A stretch of 64,000 nt of DNA. It comes from Culturomica massiliensis. GTDB lineage: Bacteria; Bacteroidota; Bacteroidia; Bacteroidales; Marinifilaceae. The position numbers and the translations under genes were made by a program. Every line of letters starts with the position of its first letter. Position 1 is the first letter of the stretch. Positions 17,299 to 24,704 of this stretch are shown here, piece after piece. The notes beneath the pieces were generated by a model, which saw only the letters and a list, made by a program, of their open reading frames with translations, searched no databases and had not been told where the DNA came from. Location: NCBI RefSeq assembly GCF_900091655.1, contig NZ_LT594621.1, positions 2,872,532 to 2,936,531 on the forward strand, written 5' to 3'.

Positions 17299-18809
17299 TT
17301 TCCCAGTATTTTTTTTACAGGAGCTGAAAACAAATCACGCTCATATTGATTCATACCCATAAACCAAAAAAGAGGTATATAAATTACGGTAAATACAACT
17401 ATACCTAACCCCAGCTGCCAGACAGTATCCAGAGGTATGCATCTTAAAAAAAAATAAAATATAATCCCTAATCCCAAAGGTATAGGAGACATCTTCGCAA
17501 TCTCTATCCAAAACCGGATAATTTCAATATGAATCCTTTTGTGATAATAGATATTCATAGCTATAATCTGGCCACATACAAGAGCAAAAGCTATTCCCAA
17601 AGCACAACCAATCCCTCCATAAAGCCTTGCCATAGGAATAGAAATACCTAAACTGACCAAAGCGATCACCACATAAAGCAAAGAACGGAAACGCATCTGA
17701 TTCCGGGCCTGAAGAATGGTAATTCCCAGATTCTGAATCAACGGAACCGTCAACGGAACAAAAAAAAGCAGGGCTATGTAATAAGCCTCATCGTAATCTG
17801 TCCCGGCCCATAAATGAATAAAAGGACGTCCGAATAAAATAAACCCCGTCAGCATAAAAGCCATTACGATATATTGAATCCGCCCCGTACGGATAAACAA
17901 ATCCGATATGGCTTTCTCATTGTTCTCTTTCGTTACCATGGCTGTCACCCTGGGTAAAAAAACGCCTGAAATGGCAGTTGAAAAACTCATATATATTCCC
18001 TGCAACTGAATCGCCACAGCATAAACAGCCACGGTTGCAGCCCCCTTGTAAATACCCAGTATAAACTGACCGGTACTCCAATAAATCCGGTCCATGATGG
18101 CATTCAGAAAAATCCAGAAAGAATAGATACTCACTTCCTTTAGGAATCCCCATTGAAAACGTCCCAGACAAATCCGGATATGAATTCTATGAAAACAATA
18201 CCAGCAATTGACGAGGAGTGTTGCTATATTGAACAAGGTCGTTACGACAACCATACCTATGGCCCGGTATCCCATCAGCAGCAGTATGATCATAACCAGA
18301 GGGTTCAATATAATGCGTACAATATTTACCAGTTTCTGAAAAACAAAATCTTCATAGGCGGTTATTATAGAACCAAAGATGCTCAGGGGAAAGGTAAAAG
18401 CCAGATTCAGCGTCATCAGGAGCATCATAATCCGTATTTTGTCCAAATCCTCCGCTGTCATTGAACGGTCAAACAAGGCATTGACATTGAAATACAAACC
18501 CAAACCGATCAGAAACGCTATCAAACCGATCAGACTATACAACAACAGAAACATACCGAACATATCATACTGCTCGGTCATTTTTCCCTCTGCTCTGAAT
18601 TTAGCGGTATAACGCACGATGGCATTCCCGAACCCCAGATCCAACACCGTCAGATAGGCAATAACGGAAGCCACCAATGCATACAAACCGTACTCATTCT
18701 GCCCCATCATCCGCAACATAAAAGGGATATAGAGTAATCCGACCAGATTATTCAATCCTATGGACACATAGGAAAGGAAAGCTCCGGCTTTCAATTGGTT
18801 TACAGCCAT
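17286..18809 (-). CDS. Oligosaccharide flippase (Wzx/MATE-like polysaccharide transporter)
   Basis: A 507-residue membrane protein with 12-14 hydrophobic segments. The start, AGAFLSYVSIGLNNLVGLLY, is typical of the polysaccharide biosynthesis (Polysacc_synt) family, and GQNEYGLYALVASVIAYL matches the second-helix region. It would flip undecaprenyl-linked repeat units to the periplasm for the EpsG-like polymerase. It is the first gene of the visible polysaccharide operon, with 281 bp of leader region before the next gene upstream. No UpxY/UpxZ regulators are seen. Confidence 0.9.
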   Translation of the reverse strand: MAVNQLKAGAFLSYVSIGLNNLVGLLYIPFMLRMMGQNEYGLYALVASVIAYLTVLDLGFGNAIVRYTAKFRAEGKMTEQYDMFGMFLLLYSLIGLIAFLIGLGLYFNVNALFDRSMTAEDLDKIRIMMLLMTLNLAFTFPLSIFGSIITAYEDFVFQKLVNIVRIILNPLVMIILLLMGYRAIGMVVVTTLFNIATLLVNCWYCFHRIHIRICLGRFQWGFLKEVSIYSFWIFLNAIMDRIYWSTGQFILGIYKGAATVAVYAVAIQLQGIYMSFSTAISGVFLPRVTAMVTKENNEKAISDLFIRTGRIQYIVMAFMLTGFILFGRPFIHLWAGTDYDEAYYIALLFFVPLTVPLIQNLGITILQARNQMRFRSLLYVVIALVSLGISIPMARLYGGIGCALGIAFALVCGQIIAMNIYYHKRIHIEIIRFWIEIAKMSPIPLGLGIIFYFFLRCIPLDTVWQLGLGIVVFTVIYIPLFWFMGMNQYERDLFSAPVKKILGKCFR

Positions 18810-18901
18810 AATCAGTGAATAAAGATGAAGTATTTATTTACACTATAACAAAACAATGTAGCGAGTATTTTCTGAGTCATAGGACAGATGAAATGACACA
18901 A

Positions 18902-18935
18902 TAAAAAACATACGGAAAGGCTGTCTGCTTTTCCG
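18902..18935 (-). terminator. Terminator-like hairpin in the leader of the polysaccharide operon
   Basis: On the minus strand CGGAAAAGC, a 5-nt loop and GCCTTTCCG form a 9-bp stem (one G-T pair), followed by TATGTTTTTTATT. It lies about 95 bp upstream of the flippase start and is separate from the terminator of the previous operon (19050-19073). It could be the kind of leader terminator that NusG-like antiterminators override in Bacteroides capsule operons. The rest of 18810-19049 shows nothing else clear. Confidence 0.55.
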
Positions 18936-19040
18936 GACAATACTATATGATTTGAAGGAGGATCGGATTTCAATGTTTCGTCAACACATCAATTGGAAAA
19001 TAACCGGGAAATAAATACGGAAAGAGGCCGACCGAAAAGT

Positions 19041-19073
19041 AAAACTTAAAAGTGCCCTTTTTACAGGGCACTT
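19041..19073 (-). terminator. Intrinsic terminator of the protease-inhibitor operon
   Basis: A perfect 9-bp stem (19050-19058 with 19065-19073, AAGTGCCCT/AGGGCACTT) with a 6-nt loop. On the minus strand it is followed by TTAAGTTTTACTTTT. It lies 18 bp after the stop of the 138-residue gene. Confidence 0.78.
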
Positions 19074-19090
19074 GGGATAAGGTAAAGCGA

Positions 19091-19507
19091 TCAATAACTA
19101 TATCTCAATTCAGCCTTCAGCCTGCAATTCGGCTTGGAACTGTGTATATCGATCGTAATTGTCGTACTGTGCCAAAAACTGGTCTTCAACTTACAGGAAA
19201 CAGAGCCACCGGTCGGTATATTACTCCAGTCCCCTCCACCTCCGTCACTGGAACGTACATTTATACTAAAAACAGCACCGCCAGGCTCCTGTATGGTAGC
19301 TGTAGCAGAAATCGTAACGCCCCAGCCTTTTTTAGAAATCTGATAATGTGCATTACCATTACGGTCCAGGTCGATTTCAAATGGAATCGTACCGCCTCCA
19401 TTACAAGACTGTGTGGTTGCTTGGGGAAACTCATCATTTCCTGCCAATTGATTTTCCACATGCTTCTGAAGCTGTGAAAAAATAATATCAAAACCCTTTT
19501 CTTCCAT
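19091..19507 (-). CDS. Uncharacterised beta-rich small protein in the protease-inhibitor operon
   Basis: A 138-residue protein I do not recognise. The first 25 residues are helical (GFDIIFSQLQKHVENQL). The rest alternates polar and hydrophobic residues with many Gly, Ser and Thr, as in a beta-sandwich, including KGWGVTISATATIQ and TTITIDIHSS. It has three cysteines (in TQSCNGGG, VSCKLK and NCRLK) and no signal peptide. It is 18 bp downstream of the chagasin/cystatin gene and shares its terminator, so it probably works with it. It may be a third inhibitor or a cargo protein, but this is speculation. Confidence 0.7.
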   Translation of the reverse strand: MEEKGFDIIFSQLQKHVENQLAGNDEFPQATTQSCNGGGTIPFEIDLDRNGNAHYQISKKGWGVTISATATIQEPGGAVFSINVRSSDGGGGDWSNIPTGGSVSCKLKTSFWHSTTITIDIHSSKPNCRLKAELRYSY

Positions 19508-19525
19508 AATAATAAAATTTAAACA

Positions 19526-20089
19526 TTATACACCTAACAAACGGATAATATCTGTGATATAAGGTTTCCCTTCATTCGGGAGGGGCTCAAATACAGCAAC
19601 GATAGCATGGTATGTTTTAGAAATTTCCGTTGCAGTAGTCACTTTGCAGGTAAAACGGTAATTTGTGCCTGCTACGATTTGACTCGAAACGCAAATCGGA
19701 TCGTATGTAGCTCCGCACCACCCCTTCATTACTGTTTCGAACAGTTTCCGATCTTCTTCTGTCAAAGGACGCCTGGGACTCCAGCCTCCGGGAAGCGTAG
19801 AATCGAAATCGGCATTTTTTTCGATTTGAATCGGAAGCACTTCTTCATAAAGCAGATCATCGGGAGAAGAGGCCCTGAAAAATGCAAATTGAATGGCCGC
19901 TTCCCCCGGCTCGAGACATTTAAATACAAAGTATTTTTTCAACGGAGCACCTATGCGATATTCTCCGGGTTCCGAACGTGTACCTTCTTCCAGGAGAGCT
20001 AATCCTCCTTCTAAACGGACCAAAAAATAATTGGTACCGATACTCGGGCTTACTTCCCGTTCAACAGTAAAAATTTCATTTACTTTCAT
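19526..20089 (-). CDS. Putative double cysteine-protease inhibitor: chagasin-like plus cystatin-like domain
   Basis: A 187-residue protein without a signal peptide. Residues 1-92 resemble chagasin/I42 inhibitors: a loop at SPSIGTNYFLVRLEGG, then GAPLKKYFVFKCLEPGEAAI, which aligns with the L4 region of chagasin, and a final FAFFRA strand. Residues 100-187 resemble a type-1 cystatin (stefin): Gly-Gly at 101-102, the first hairpin QIVAGTNYRF at 137-146 (the QxVxG signature), and the second loop FEPLPNEGKP at 167-176, comparable with stefin FQSLPHENKP. Cystatins block papain-like proteases with exactly these three elements. The combination would give two independent inhibitor heads. The target could be an endogenous, phage, competitor or host protease. 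The cystatin call is firmer than the chagasin call. Confidence 0.72.
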   Translation of the reverse strand: MKVNEIFTVEREVSPSIGTNYFLVRLEGGLALLEEGTRSEPGEYRIGAPLKKYFVFKCLEPGEAAIQFAFFRASSPDDLLYEEVLPIQIEKNADFDSTLPGGWSPRRPLTEEDRKLFETVMKGWCGATYDPICVSSQIVAGTNYRFTCKVTTATEISKTYHAIVAVFEPLPNEGKPYITDIIRLLGV

Positions 20090-20193
20090 GGCTTTGGATT
20101 TTTAGTTAATACTTAAAACACTATCTATCAATAGATAAATCAGTTTTCCTCATCCCATAAAGACCTCTCCCGTTGAATGCAAACAAAGCAATG

Positions 20194-20658
20194 TCAAATC
20201 AACATATTGTAGCATTCAATAGCCTCCCTCATTTCCGGCGTATATTGGGTTTTATCCCAACTTTCGATAATGCGGGAAGCTTCTTTTGCACATTCCGGTT
20301 CTTCTATATAATAATAACAATAAGATAAAAGCTTACATTTTAAAGGCGACCCTGCCATTTGCGGCAACAAGCGCTCTGCAAACGCCAATGCCTGTTGCAA
20401 TTCCTTCTCCGTATTACCGATTTCCCGGGCATCCATAAGGGCGATAAGGGCTTCTGCCTTTATTGTAATATCCTGCTCTTCAGAATAATATTCCAGTATA
20501 TCGGCAGACAACTCGGTTATCATACGTTTTATCGTTTGCTGTTCTTCACTCCATAATTTATCTCCGGATTGAATCTGATGTCTTCTGCCGGTTTCACAAA
20601 GGGACTCCAACAAATAGCTTCGAGCCAAAAGAGAAAGATTCTGAAGAGATAGGTTCAT
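20194..20658 (-). CDS. Uncharacterised helical protein, first gene of the inhibitor operon
   Basis: A 154-residue, soluble, almost entirely helical protein, with paired helices (ALIALMDAREIGNTEKELQQAL and KCKLLSYCYYYIEEPECAKEA) reminiscent of TPR-like repeats. No signal peptide, catalytic motif or recognised family. It precedes the chagasin/cystatin gene by 104 bp on the same strand and starts 32 bp after the tRNA-like element. A protein-interaction or regulatory role is possible but unproven. Confidence 0.7.
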   Translation of the reverse strand: MNLSLQNLSLLARSYLLESLCETGRRHQIQSGDKLWSEEQQTIKRMITELSADILEYYSEEQDITIKAEALIALMDAREIGNTEKELQQALAFAERLLPQMAGSPLKCKLLSYCYYYIEEPECAKEASRIIESWDKTQYTPEMREAIECYNMLI

Positions 20659-20690
20659 AATTCACAAAATATAAATAGTCTGTTTTTATT

Positions 20691-20738
20691 TGGTCGTCGC
20701 CGGGAGAATCGAACTCCCGCTCCCTGACCACAGCGACG
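20691..20738 (-). other. tRNA-like minihelix (acceptor stem, T-arm and encoded CCA)
   Basis: Reading the minus strand, CGTCGCT (20738-20732) pairs over 7 bp with GGCGACG (20701-20695), with one G-T pair. A 5-bp T-arm stem GGGAG/CTCCC with the 7-nt loop TTCGATT lies at 20718-20702. A discriminator A and CCA follow at 20694-20691. Only 13 nt (GTGGTCAGGGAGC) replace the D-arm and anticodon arm, so this is not a normal tRNA. It may be a degraded tRNA, an integration remnant or a structured 5' UTR for the inhibitor operon. The GC-rich stretch 20739-20840 beside it also looks structured but is unexplained. Confidence 0.5.
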
Positions 20739-20912
20739 GCGTTGCCTTCGGGGGTTTCCCCACCGGAACCAAATCCGATTCACGCCCGGTCTGTTACCCT
20801 ACGCGTGTAGCAACCCACGGCGACGCCACCGGGAGACTCTTTTACGTCCAAAACTGTCAAAACAACGTCTGACTCTGAATGATAACAACACAATAAATGT
20901 GTCCGTTTTAAC

Positions 20913-20928
20913 GTTCATTTAAATGAAC
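20913..20928. promoter_or_regulatory. Perfect 16-bp palindrome GTTCATTTAAATGAAC
   Basis: The 506-bp gap between the inhibitor operon and the recombinase gene contains this perfect palindrome in an AT-rich stretch. It could be an operator for either divergent transcript, or a recombinase recognition site. Apart from it and the tRNA-like element, the gap (20659-21165) shows only AT-rich DNA with no gene. Confidence 0.45.
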
Positions 20929-21165
20929 AAATGTAAATACAAATGTATGATATTTTTTGTTGATATCCAAAATTCATATCACTTGTTGATTAATAATTTT
21001 TTACGGTGTCTGTTTTCAATTTCTTTTTTTAACAATCCGGTCATTGGGTTGTTGTCTATTTTATCGAACGTTTAATTACGCTTTTTTAGACATTCTTACC
21101 ATAAAAACCGTAGCCTTTCTTTTTTCTTTTCGTTACTTACACAGATTCATTAAATCTGTAATACT

Positions 21166-21783
21166 ATGATTGTAGCTTATTTAAGAGTCAGTACGGAACG
21201 ACAACATCTGATCAACCAACGGAATGAAATTACAAAATTCGCACAGGCAAGAGGAATGACGATCGATCGTTGGGAAAAAGAGGTAGTCAGCGGACGTTGC
21301 CGTAAAGAAGACCGCAATTTGGGACATCTGTTAAAATCATTAAAATCCGGAGATAGCCTGATCGTCACGGAACTTTCCCGTTTGAGCCGGACGCTTTATG
21401 ATATTATGAGTGTATTGAACAATTGCCTGGAACGTAAAATAACGGTCTACAGTACAAAAGACGGTTATGCTTTCGACGACAGTATCAATAGCAAAGTACT
21501 GGCTTTTGCTTTCGGGCTGGTAGCCGAAATCGAACGGAATCTGATTTCGTTACGTACCCGGGAAGCATTGGCCACCCGCCGTCAGGCAGGTATCCGACTG
21601 GGCAGACCCGCAAATTACAGGCCCAAACACCAATTGTTAAACGAAAAGCGGGAACGTATCGCAGATTTATTAAAACAAGGGGTGCCTGTTAAAACCATTT
21701 GTTTACGATATGGTTTTTCCCGCAGTACATTTTATAAACACTGGAAAGAAAACAAAATCAATCCCCCCTCCGACAGGTATTGA
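21166..21783 (+). CDS. Serine recombinase (resolvase/invertase family)
   Basis: A 205-residue protein. The N-terminal catalytic domain has MIVAYLRVSTERQ (nucleophile Ser9 with Arg7 next to it), TELSRLSRTL near residue 65, and the helix E region ERNLISLRTREALATRR. The C-terminal helix-turn-helix is VKTICLRYGFSRSTFYKHW. Size and layout match small invertases such as the Mpi master invertase of Bacteroides, which inverts capsule promoters. It stands alone between the capsule region and the B12 operon. No obvious pair of long inverted repeats is visible nearby, so its target is unknown. Confidence 0.88.
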   Translation: MIVAYLRVSTERQHLINQRNEITKFAQARGMTIDRWEKEVVSGRCRKEDRNLGHLLKSLKSGDSLIVTELSRLSRTLYDIMSVLNNCLERKITVYSTKDGYAFDDSINSKVLAFAFGLVAEIERNLISLRTREALATRRQAGIRLGRPANYRPKHQLLNEKRERIADLLKQGVPVKTICLRYGFSRSTFYKHWKENKINPPSDRY

Positions 21784-21930
21784 TTTATTTTTAATCTACG
21801 ATTTAAACGGATCAGAACCGTAGATTCGTTGATCTGCGAAGACACAAGACAAGCATTAATCAAACTCCAAAGACGGTTCTTATCCAAAATCATAGATTTC
21901 CAAGGTAGATTGTGAGTGCAATCTGAAATT
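21784..21930. repeat. AT-rich convergent gap with diverged dispersed-repeat elements
   Basis: Between the recombinase and the convergent S26-peptidase gene are segments such as TAATCTACGATTTAAAC, AACCGTAGATT and AATCTGAAATTCATGATTTC. They resemble the AATCTAAAATCGTAAATCT repeat seen elsewhere in the window but are diverged. No gene or clear terminator is seen. Confidence 0.4.
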
Positions 21931-21960
21931 CATGATTTCAAGCAGGCTTTTAACCGTCAA

Positions 21961-22395
21961 TCATATACGCCGCAAGACGGCCAATACATAACGCCGGATA
22001 AACCGGAGATGAAACCAAAGAGCAGAATAAAAGCGCCAGGTAAAAGACTGACAATGACGTATTCTGCCATCCGGATAGCGAACGGCAAAAAGGATCGCAA
22101 AAATATCGGACCGAACGGCTTTTTCCTTATTTTGCCAACAACCGTCTCCCTGCATAATAAAATACTCTCCCCGAAGGGCGATAATACGATGCAACAATAG
22201 TTTTCCTCCATAGCGGAATAAAACCACATCTCCCCGCCCCAATGCCCTGTCTCCGGGAGGACAAAGTTCCAAAATATCCTTGCCGTCGCGGAGAAAAGGA
22301 AACATGCTGTTTCCCCGTATGTAAAGACTGACGTTTTTACCTTCCTGTAATACAGCTATCGCTTCTTCCAACAATAAATTCGAAACGGTTTTCAT
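21961..22395 (-). CDS. S24/S26-family peptidase, Ser/His type, of the peptide-processing cassette
   Basis: A 144-residue protein. IRGNSMFPFLRDG (residues 27-39) is the Ser-box of signal-peptidase-like proteins. LLLHRIIALRGEYFIMQGD near residue 75 carries a His in place of the general-base Lys, as in Sec11/SipW-type enzymes. The usual N-terminal membrane anchor is missing; hydrophobic aromatic segments lie at the C-terminus (FYSALWFHLRFIRRYVLAVL). Its start overlaps the HprK-like gene by 4 bp. It is the last gene of the PqqD cassette and is a good candidate to cleave the small peptides encoded upstream. This substrate link is inference from gene order. Confidence 0.82.
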   Translation of the reverse strand: MKTVSNLLLEEAIAVLQEGKNVSLYIRGNSMFPFLRDGKDILELCPPGDRALGRGDVVLFRYGGKLLLHRIIALRGEYFIMQGDGCWQNKEKAVRSDIFAILFAVRYPDGRIRHCQSFTWRFYSALWFHLRFIRRYVLAVLRRI

Positions 22396-23264
22396 GAACG
22401 GAAAATGGTTTGGTAAACCAATCCGGCAGCATCCGGATCAGGCAAACATTCCAGGATATACACAGGGACCCGCTGTAAAACATCGGAAATCGTCATGCAA
22501 ATTGCATCAGAGAGTTCTACGTCTCCCATTAACTCCGGAGGACAGGAAGGATACACAGCCCCTAATGCCCTCAATACGGATAACTCCGAAATTCGATTAT
22601 ACGGAGCTTGTTTCAGGCGTACCAAAGCAATTAAAGGATAAGCTTCGTTCTTGTAACATGGAGTTTTGCCACTCCAGGGAGAACCGGAGACAAGCGGATA
22701 TCCTTCGGTAATACGTACAACCGGACTGTCATCATTTAATAAAACGGCACCGGAAATATGTTCGCACCATATACGGGTGTGCGTACTTTTACCGGTCCCG
22801 GATTCCCCTAAAAAAAGAACGGCTTTCCCATTGCACGTAATGACAGAAGCATGGATTGCTATCGTCCGCTGCATGGCAAAAGATATATTGTAAGCCACCC
22901 AGAATCCGAAACGCAACAAATCCGGGTGGGATGTCGAATCTGTCAGCACTTTACGCCGCCCGGGGAAACAAAGCAAATGAAACGAACTATATCCGTCGGA
23001 CGACTGAAGACTGCATAGAAAACAAGCCTCTCCCTTATATATCCGCAAATGTCCGATCTCCAAAAAGCTTTCATAAAATAAGATACCCGGCACCGAAGGT
23101 AAAATCCGGTCCGTCTCGATTGTTAAATCAGGACAAGCAGACGACTCTTCACTTAAAAACGGGACAAAACATCCCATCCGTTCCAATAATTCCGATGTCC
23201 CGGAGCCACCGATCACCAACATATGTCCGGCGATACGATAAACTTTTTTCCTGTTTCCTTCCAT
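22392..23264 (-). CDS. HPr-kinase-like P-loop protein of the PqqD cassette
   Basis: A 290-residue protein. The Walker A motif FLGESGTGKSTHTRIW lies near residue 170, followed by LLNDDSPVVRI and GSPWSGKTPCYKN, which are features of HprK/PEP-carboxykinase-like ATPases. The N-terminal half is a variable beta-rich domain. Homologues occur in lasso-peptide clusters, where such kinases phosphorylate the peptide C-terminus. Here it lies 11 bp after a PF14907-type nucleotidyltransferase and overlaps the S26 peptidase gene by 4 bp. Peptide phosphorylation is a plausible inferred function; the real substrate is unknown. Confidence 0.82.
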   Translation of the reverse strand: MEGNRKKVYRIAGHMLVIGGSGTSELLERMGCFVPFLSEESSACPDLTIETDRILPSVPGILFYESFLEIGHLRIYKGEACFLCSLQSSDGYSSFHLLCFPGRRKVLTDSTSHPDLLRFGFWVAYNISFAMQRTIAIHASVITCNGKAVLFLGESGTGKSTHTRIWCEHISGAVLLNDDSPVVRITEGYPLVSGSPWSGKTPCYKNEAYPLIALVRLKQAPYNRISELSVLRALGAVYPSCPPELMGDVELSDAICMTISDVLQRVPVYILECLPDPDAAGLVYQTIFRS

Positions 23265-23275
23265 AAATCGTTTCT

Positions 23276-24373
23276 TTACCGTAACTTCAATAACAAATGA
23301 GGATGTTTCAGGTGCTCGGCAACAGAATAACCAATACGGCTTACAAATGCACTACGGTAAACAAGTTTGTGTTTCCAGCGAGACGAAAAGAACCGCCGGG
23401 CCTTGAATAGAAAGACGGTAAACGCCGATTTTCCGATAGGTTTATTCTGCACAACAACACTCAGTACCTCATTCTGCATACGACGGTACAACTGCTTGTT
23501 CTCACCCGGAGGGACAGGACAACAACAAGGATCTATTCCGGTTACATCGAAAGCCAAAGCCGTAAATACCCGGGCAAATTCCAACAAACCCGTTCCTTCC
23601 AAGGTGTTCATAAATGCACCAACATCTACTTTCTGTCCACATTTTTGCCAAAAAAGAGCCCAATCGCAAAAATGCCGCAGAACGATGCCTTCGGAAGCGA
23701 AATGAACCGCTGCGTGCCGCAATAGGAATAATGCATTGAAATCTGCCGGAGGTGTCCATAATTTATTTGCCTGCACCGGCAATTCCGCACAAGGACAGTC
23801 AGCCAGTATATCGTATAACTTTTTCTCCAGGCATTTGTCAACGGTATCCATTTTTACATTCAGGAAATATTGATGATTTTCAACCGGAATGGCACGGTAA
23901 TAAAATTTAGAATGCTTATAATAATCCACATTCACATCTATTCCGTTATCTTCTGCCCATTTATTCCCTTCTTCGTATTTACCGAACAACCACACGTCAA
24001 TGTCACCTCCTTCGCGGTGAGCGGGTACCGGATATAAAGAAGCCAGTCCCAATCCTTTCAGTATCATTATACGAATTTCCTGTCGGGCTAATTCTCCGGC
24101 CAGTTCTCCGGCTGTACGGGTATACCGGGCAAAACGGTTTTCTATTTTTTCCACATTCAACACCCATTGCAAGCGTAACTCCCTCGGTAGTAAATACTCC
24201 GCAGATAATTTTTTCAATCCGTCCCATATCAAAGCCAGAACTCCCTGCCCGGAAGCGATTTTATATACTTCTTTCCAATCCTGCCCGGAAAGCATTTCAA
24301 GTTCTTTTATCTCCGCAGGGCATCTACCTATAGCAGTACGTAAAAGTCCGACCACTATTTTTTCATGCTCCAT
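23276..24373 (-). CDS. Nucleotidyltransferase family protein (PF14907-like)
   Basis: A 365-residue protein with the nucleotidyltransferase fold signature ILKGLGLASLYPVP followed by REGGDIDVWLFG, containing the paired metal-binding Asp residues near residue 125. A His-rich helix LLRHAAVHF follows later. This uncharacterised family often accompanies PqqD and HPr-kinase genes in RiPP-like clusters. Only one base separates its ATG from the PqqD stop codon, so the two are tightly coupled. A transfer of a nucleotide or phospho-group to a peptide or carrier is inferred only from family and context. Confidence 0.8.
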   Translation of the reverse strand: MEHEKIVVGLLRTAIGRCPAEIKELEMLSGQDWKEVYKIASGQGVLALIWDGLKKLSAEYLLPRELRLQWVLNVEKIENRFARYTRTAGELAGELARQEIRIMILKGLGLASLYPVPAHREGGDIDVWLFGKYEEGNKWAEDNGIDVNVDYYKHSKFYYRAIPVENHQYFLNVKMDTVDKCLEKKLYDILADCPCAELPVQANKLWTPPADFNALFLLRHAAVHFASEGIVLRHFCDWALFWQKCGQKVDVGAFMNTLEGTGLLEFARVFTALAFDVTGIDPCCCPVPPGENKQLYRRMQNEVLSVVVQNKPIGKSAFTVFLFKARRFFSSRWKHKLVYRSAFVSRIGYSVAEHLKHPHLLLKLR

Positions 24374-24374
24374 A

Positions 24375-24641
24375 TCAAAGTATAGCTTTACATTGCTTCA
24401 GAGAATCTATCCATACCAAAGCATCGCGCTTCGCTATTTCTTCGGGGATCGAATAGGTTTTCATCAATAGTTCCACCACATTTTCCTCCGTAAATTCCTT
24501 ATGCCTGAATTTTACCCATAATTCTTTGGCTGTATCGTTCAGAGAAATTACTTTGGTCATATCGGCACCCTGCGTGCCGTGCATAATTACGATATTTTCA
24601 CCGGCAATCACCCGCAACCGGTAATCTGGATTAATTTTCAT
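24375..24641 (-). CDS. PqqD-family peptide chaperone / RiPP recognition element
   Basis: An 88-residue stand-alone PqqD domain: YRLRVIAGENIVIMHG strands, then VISLNDTAKELWVKF (the conserved SLNxTAxxLW block) and a C-terminal winged-helix part, FTEENVVELLMKTYSIPEEIA. PqqD proteins bind leader peptides and present them to modifying enzymes. It is the first gene of the four-gene cassette and lies 63 bp downstream of a fimbrillin-fusion lipoprotein gene, after a terminator-like hairpin. The two small acidic peptides encoded upstream in the same operon are the natural candidate ligands. Confidence 0.87.
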   Translation of the reverse strand: MKINPDYRLRVIAGENIVIMHGTQGADMTKVISLNDTAKELWVKFRHKEFTEENVVELLMKTYSIPEEIAKRDALVWIDSLKQCKAIL

Positions 24642-24654
24642 ACTAATATTGATT

Positions 24655-24698
24655 TAATAAAAGGTTTGAAAGTCACAGTCCGTTACTTTCAAACCTTT
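24655..24698 (-). terminator. Strong hairpin between lipoprotein gene and PqqD gene
   Basis: A perfect 14-bp stem (24660-24673 with 24685-24698, arm AAAGGTTTGAAAGT) with an 11-nt loop. On the minus strand it is followed by TTATTAAATC. It lies between the 657-residue lipoprotein gene and pqqD, with no room for a separate promoter after it. Partial termination would lower expression of the processing genes relative to the surface proteins. Confidence 0.65.
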
Positions 24699-24704
24699 AT
24701 TACA

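Noticed and set aside
20690..20872. A 60-codon plus-strand frame (VVAGRIELPLPDHSDGV...).
   Set aside because: It lies over the tRNA-like element and the GC-rich structured stretch beside it; its protein resembles the false frames typically read through tRNA 3' ends.
18810..21165. An invertible capsule promoter flanked by inverted repeats.
   Set aside because: Only short hairpins and one 16-bp palindrome are visible; no pair of separated inverted repeats around a promoter.
22394..23266. Long plus-strand frames opposite the HprK-like and nucleotidyltransferase genes.
   Set aside because: They are complements of genes with clear protein motifs and show no family features themselves.
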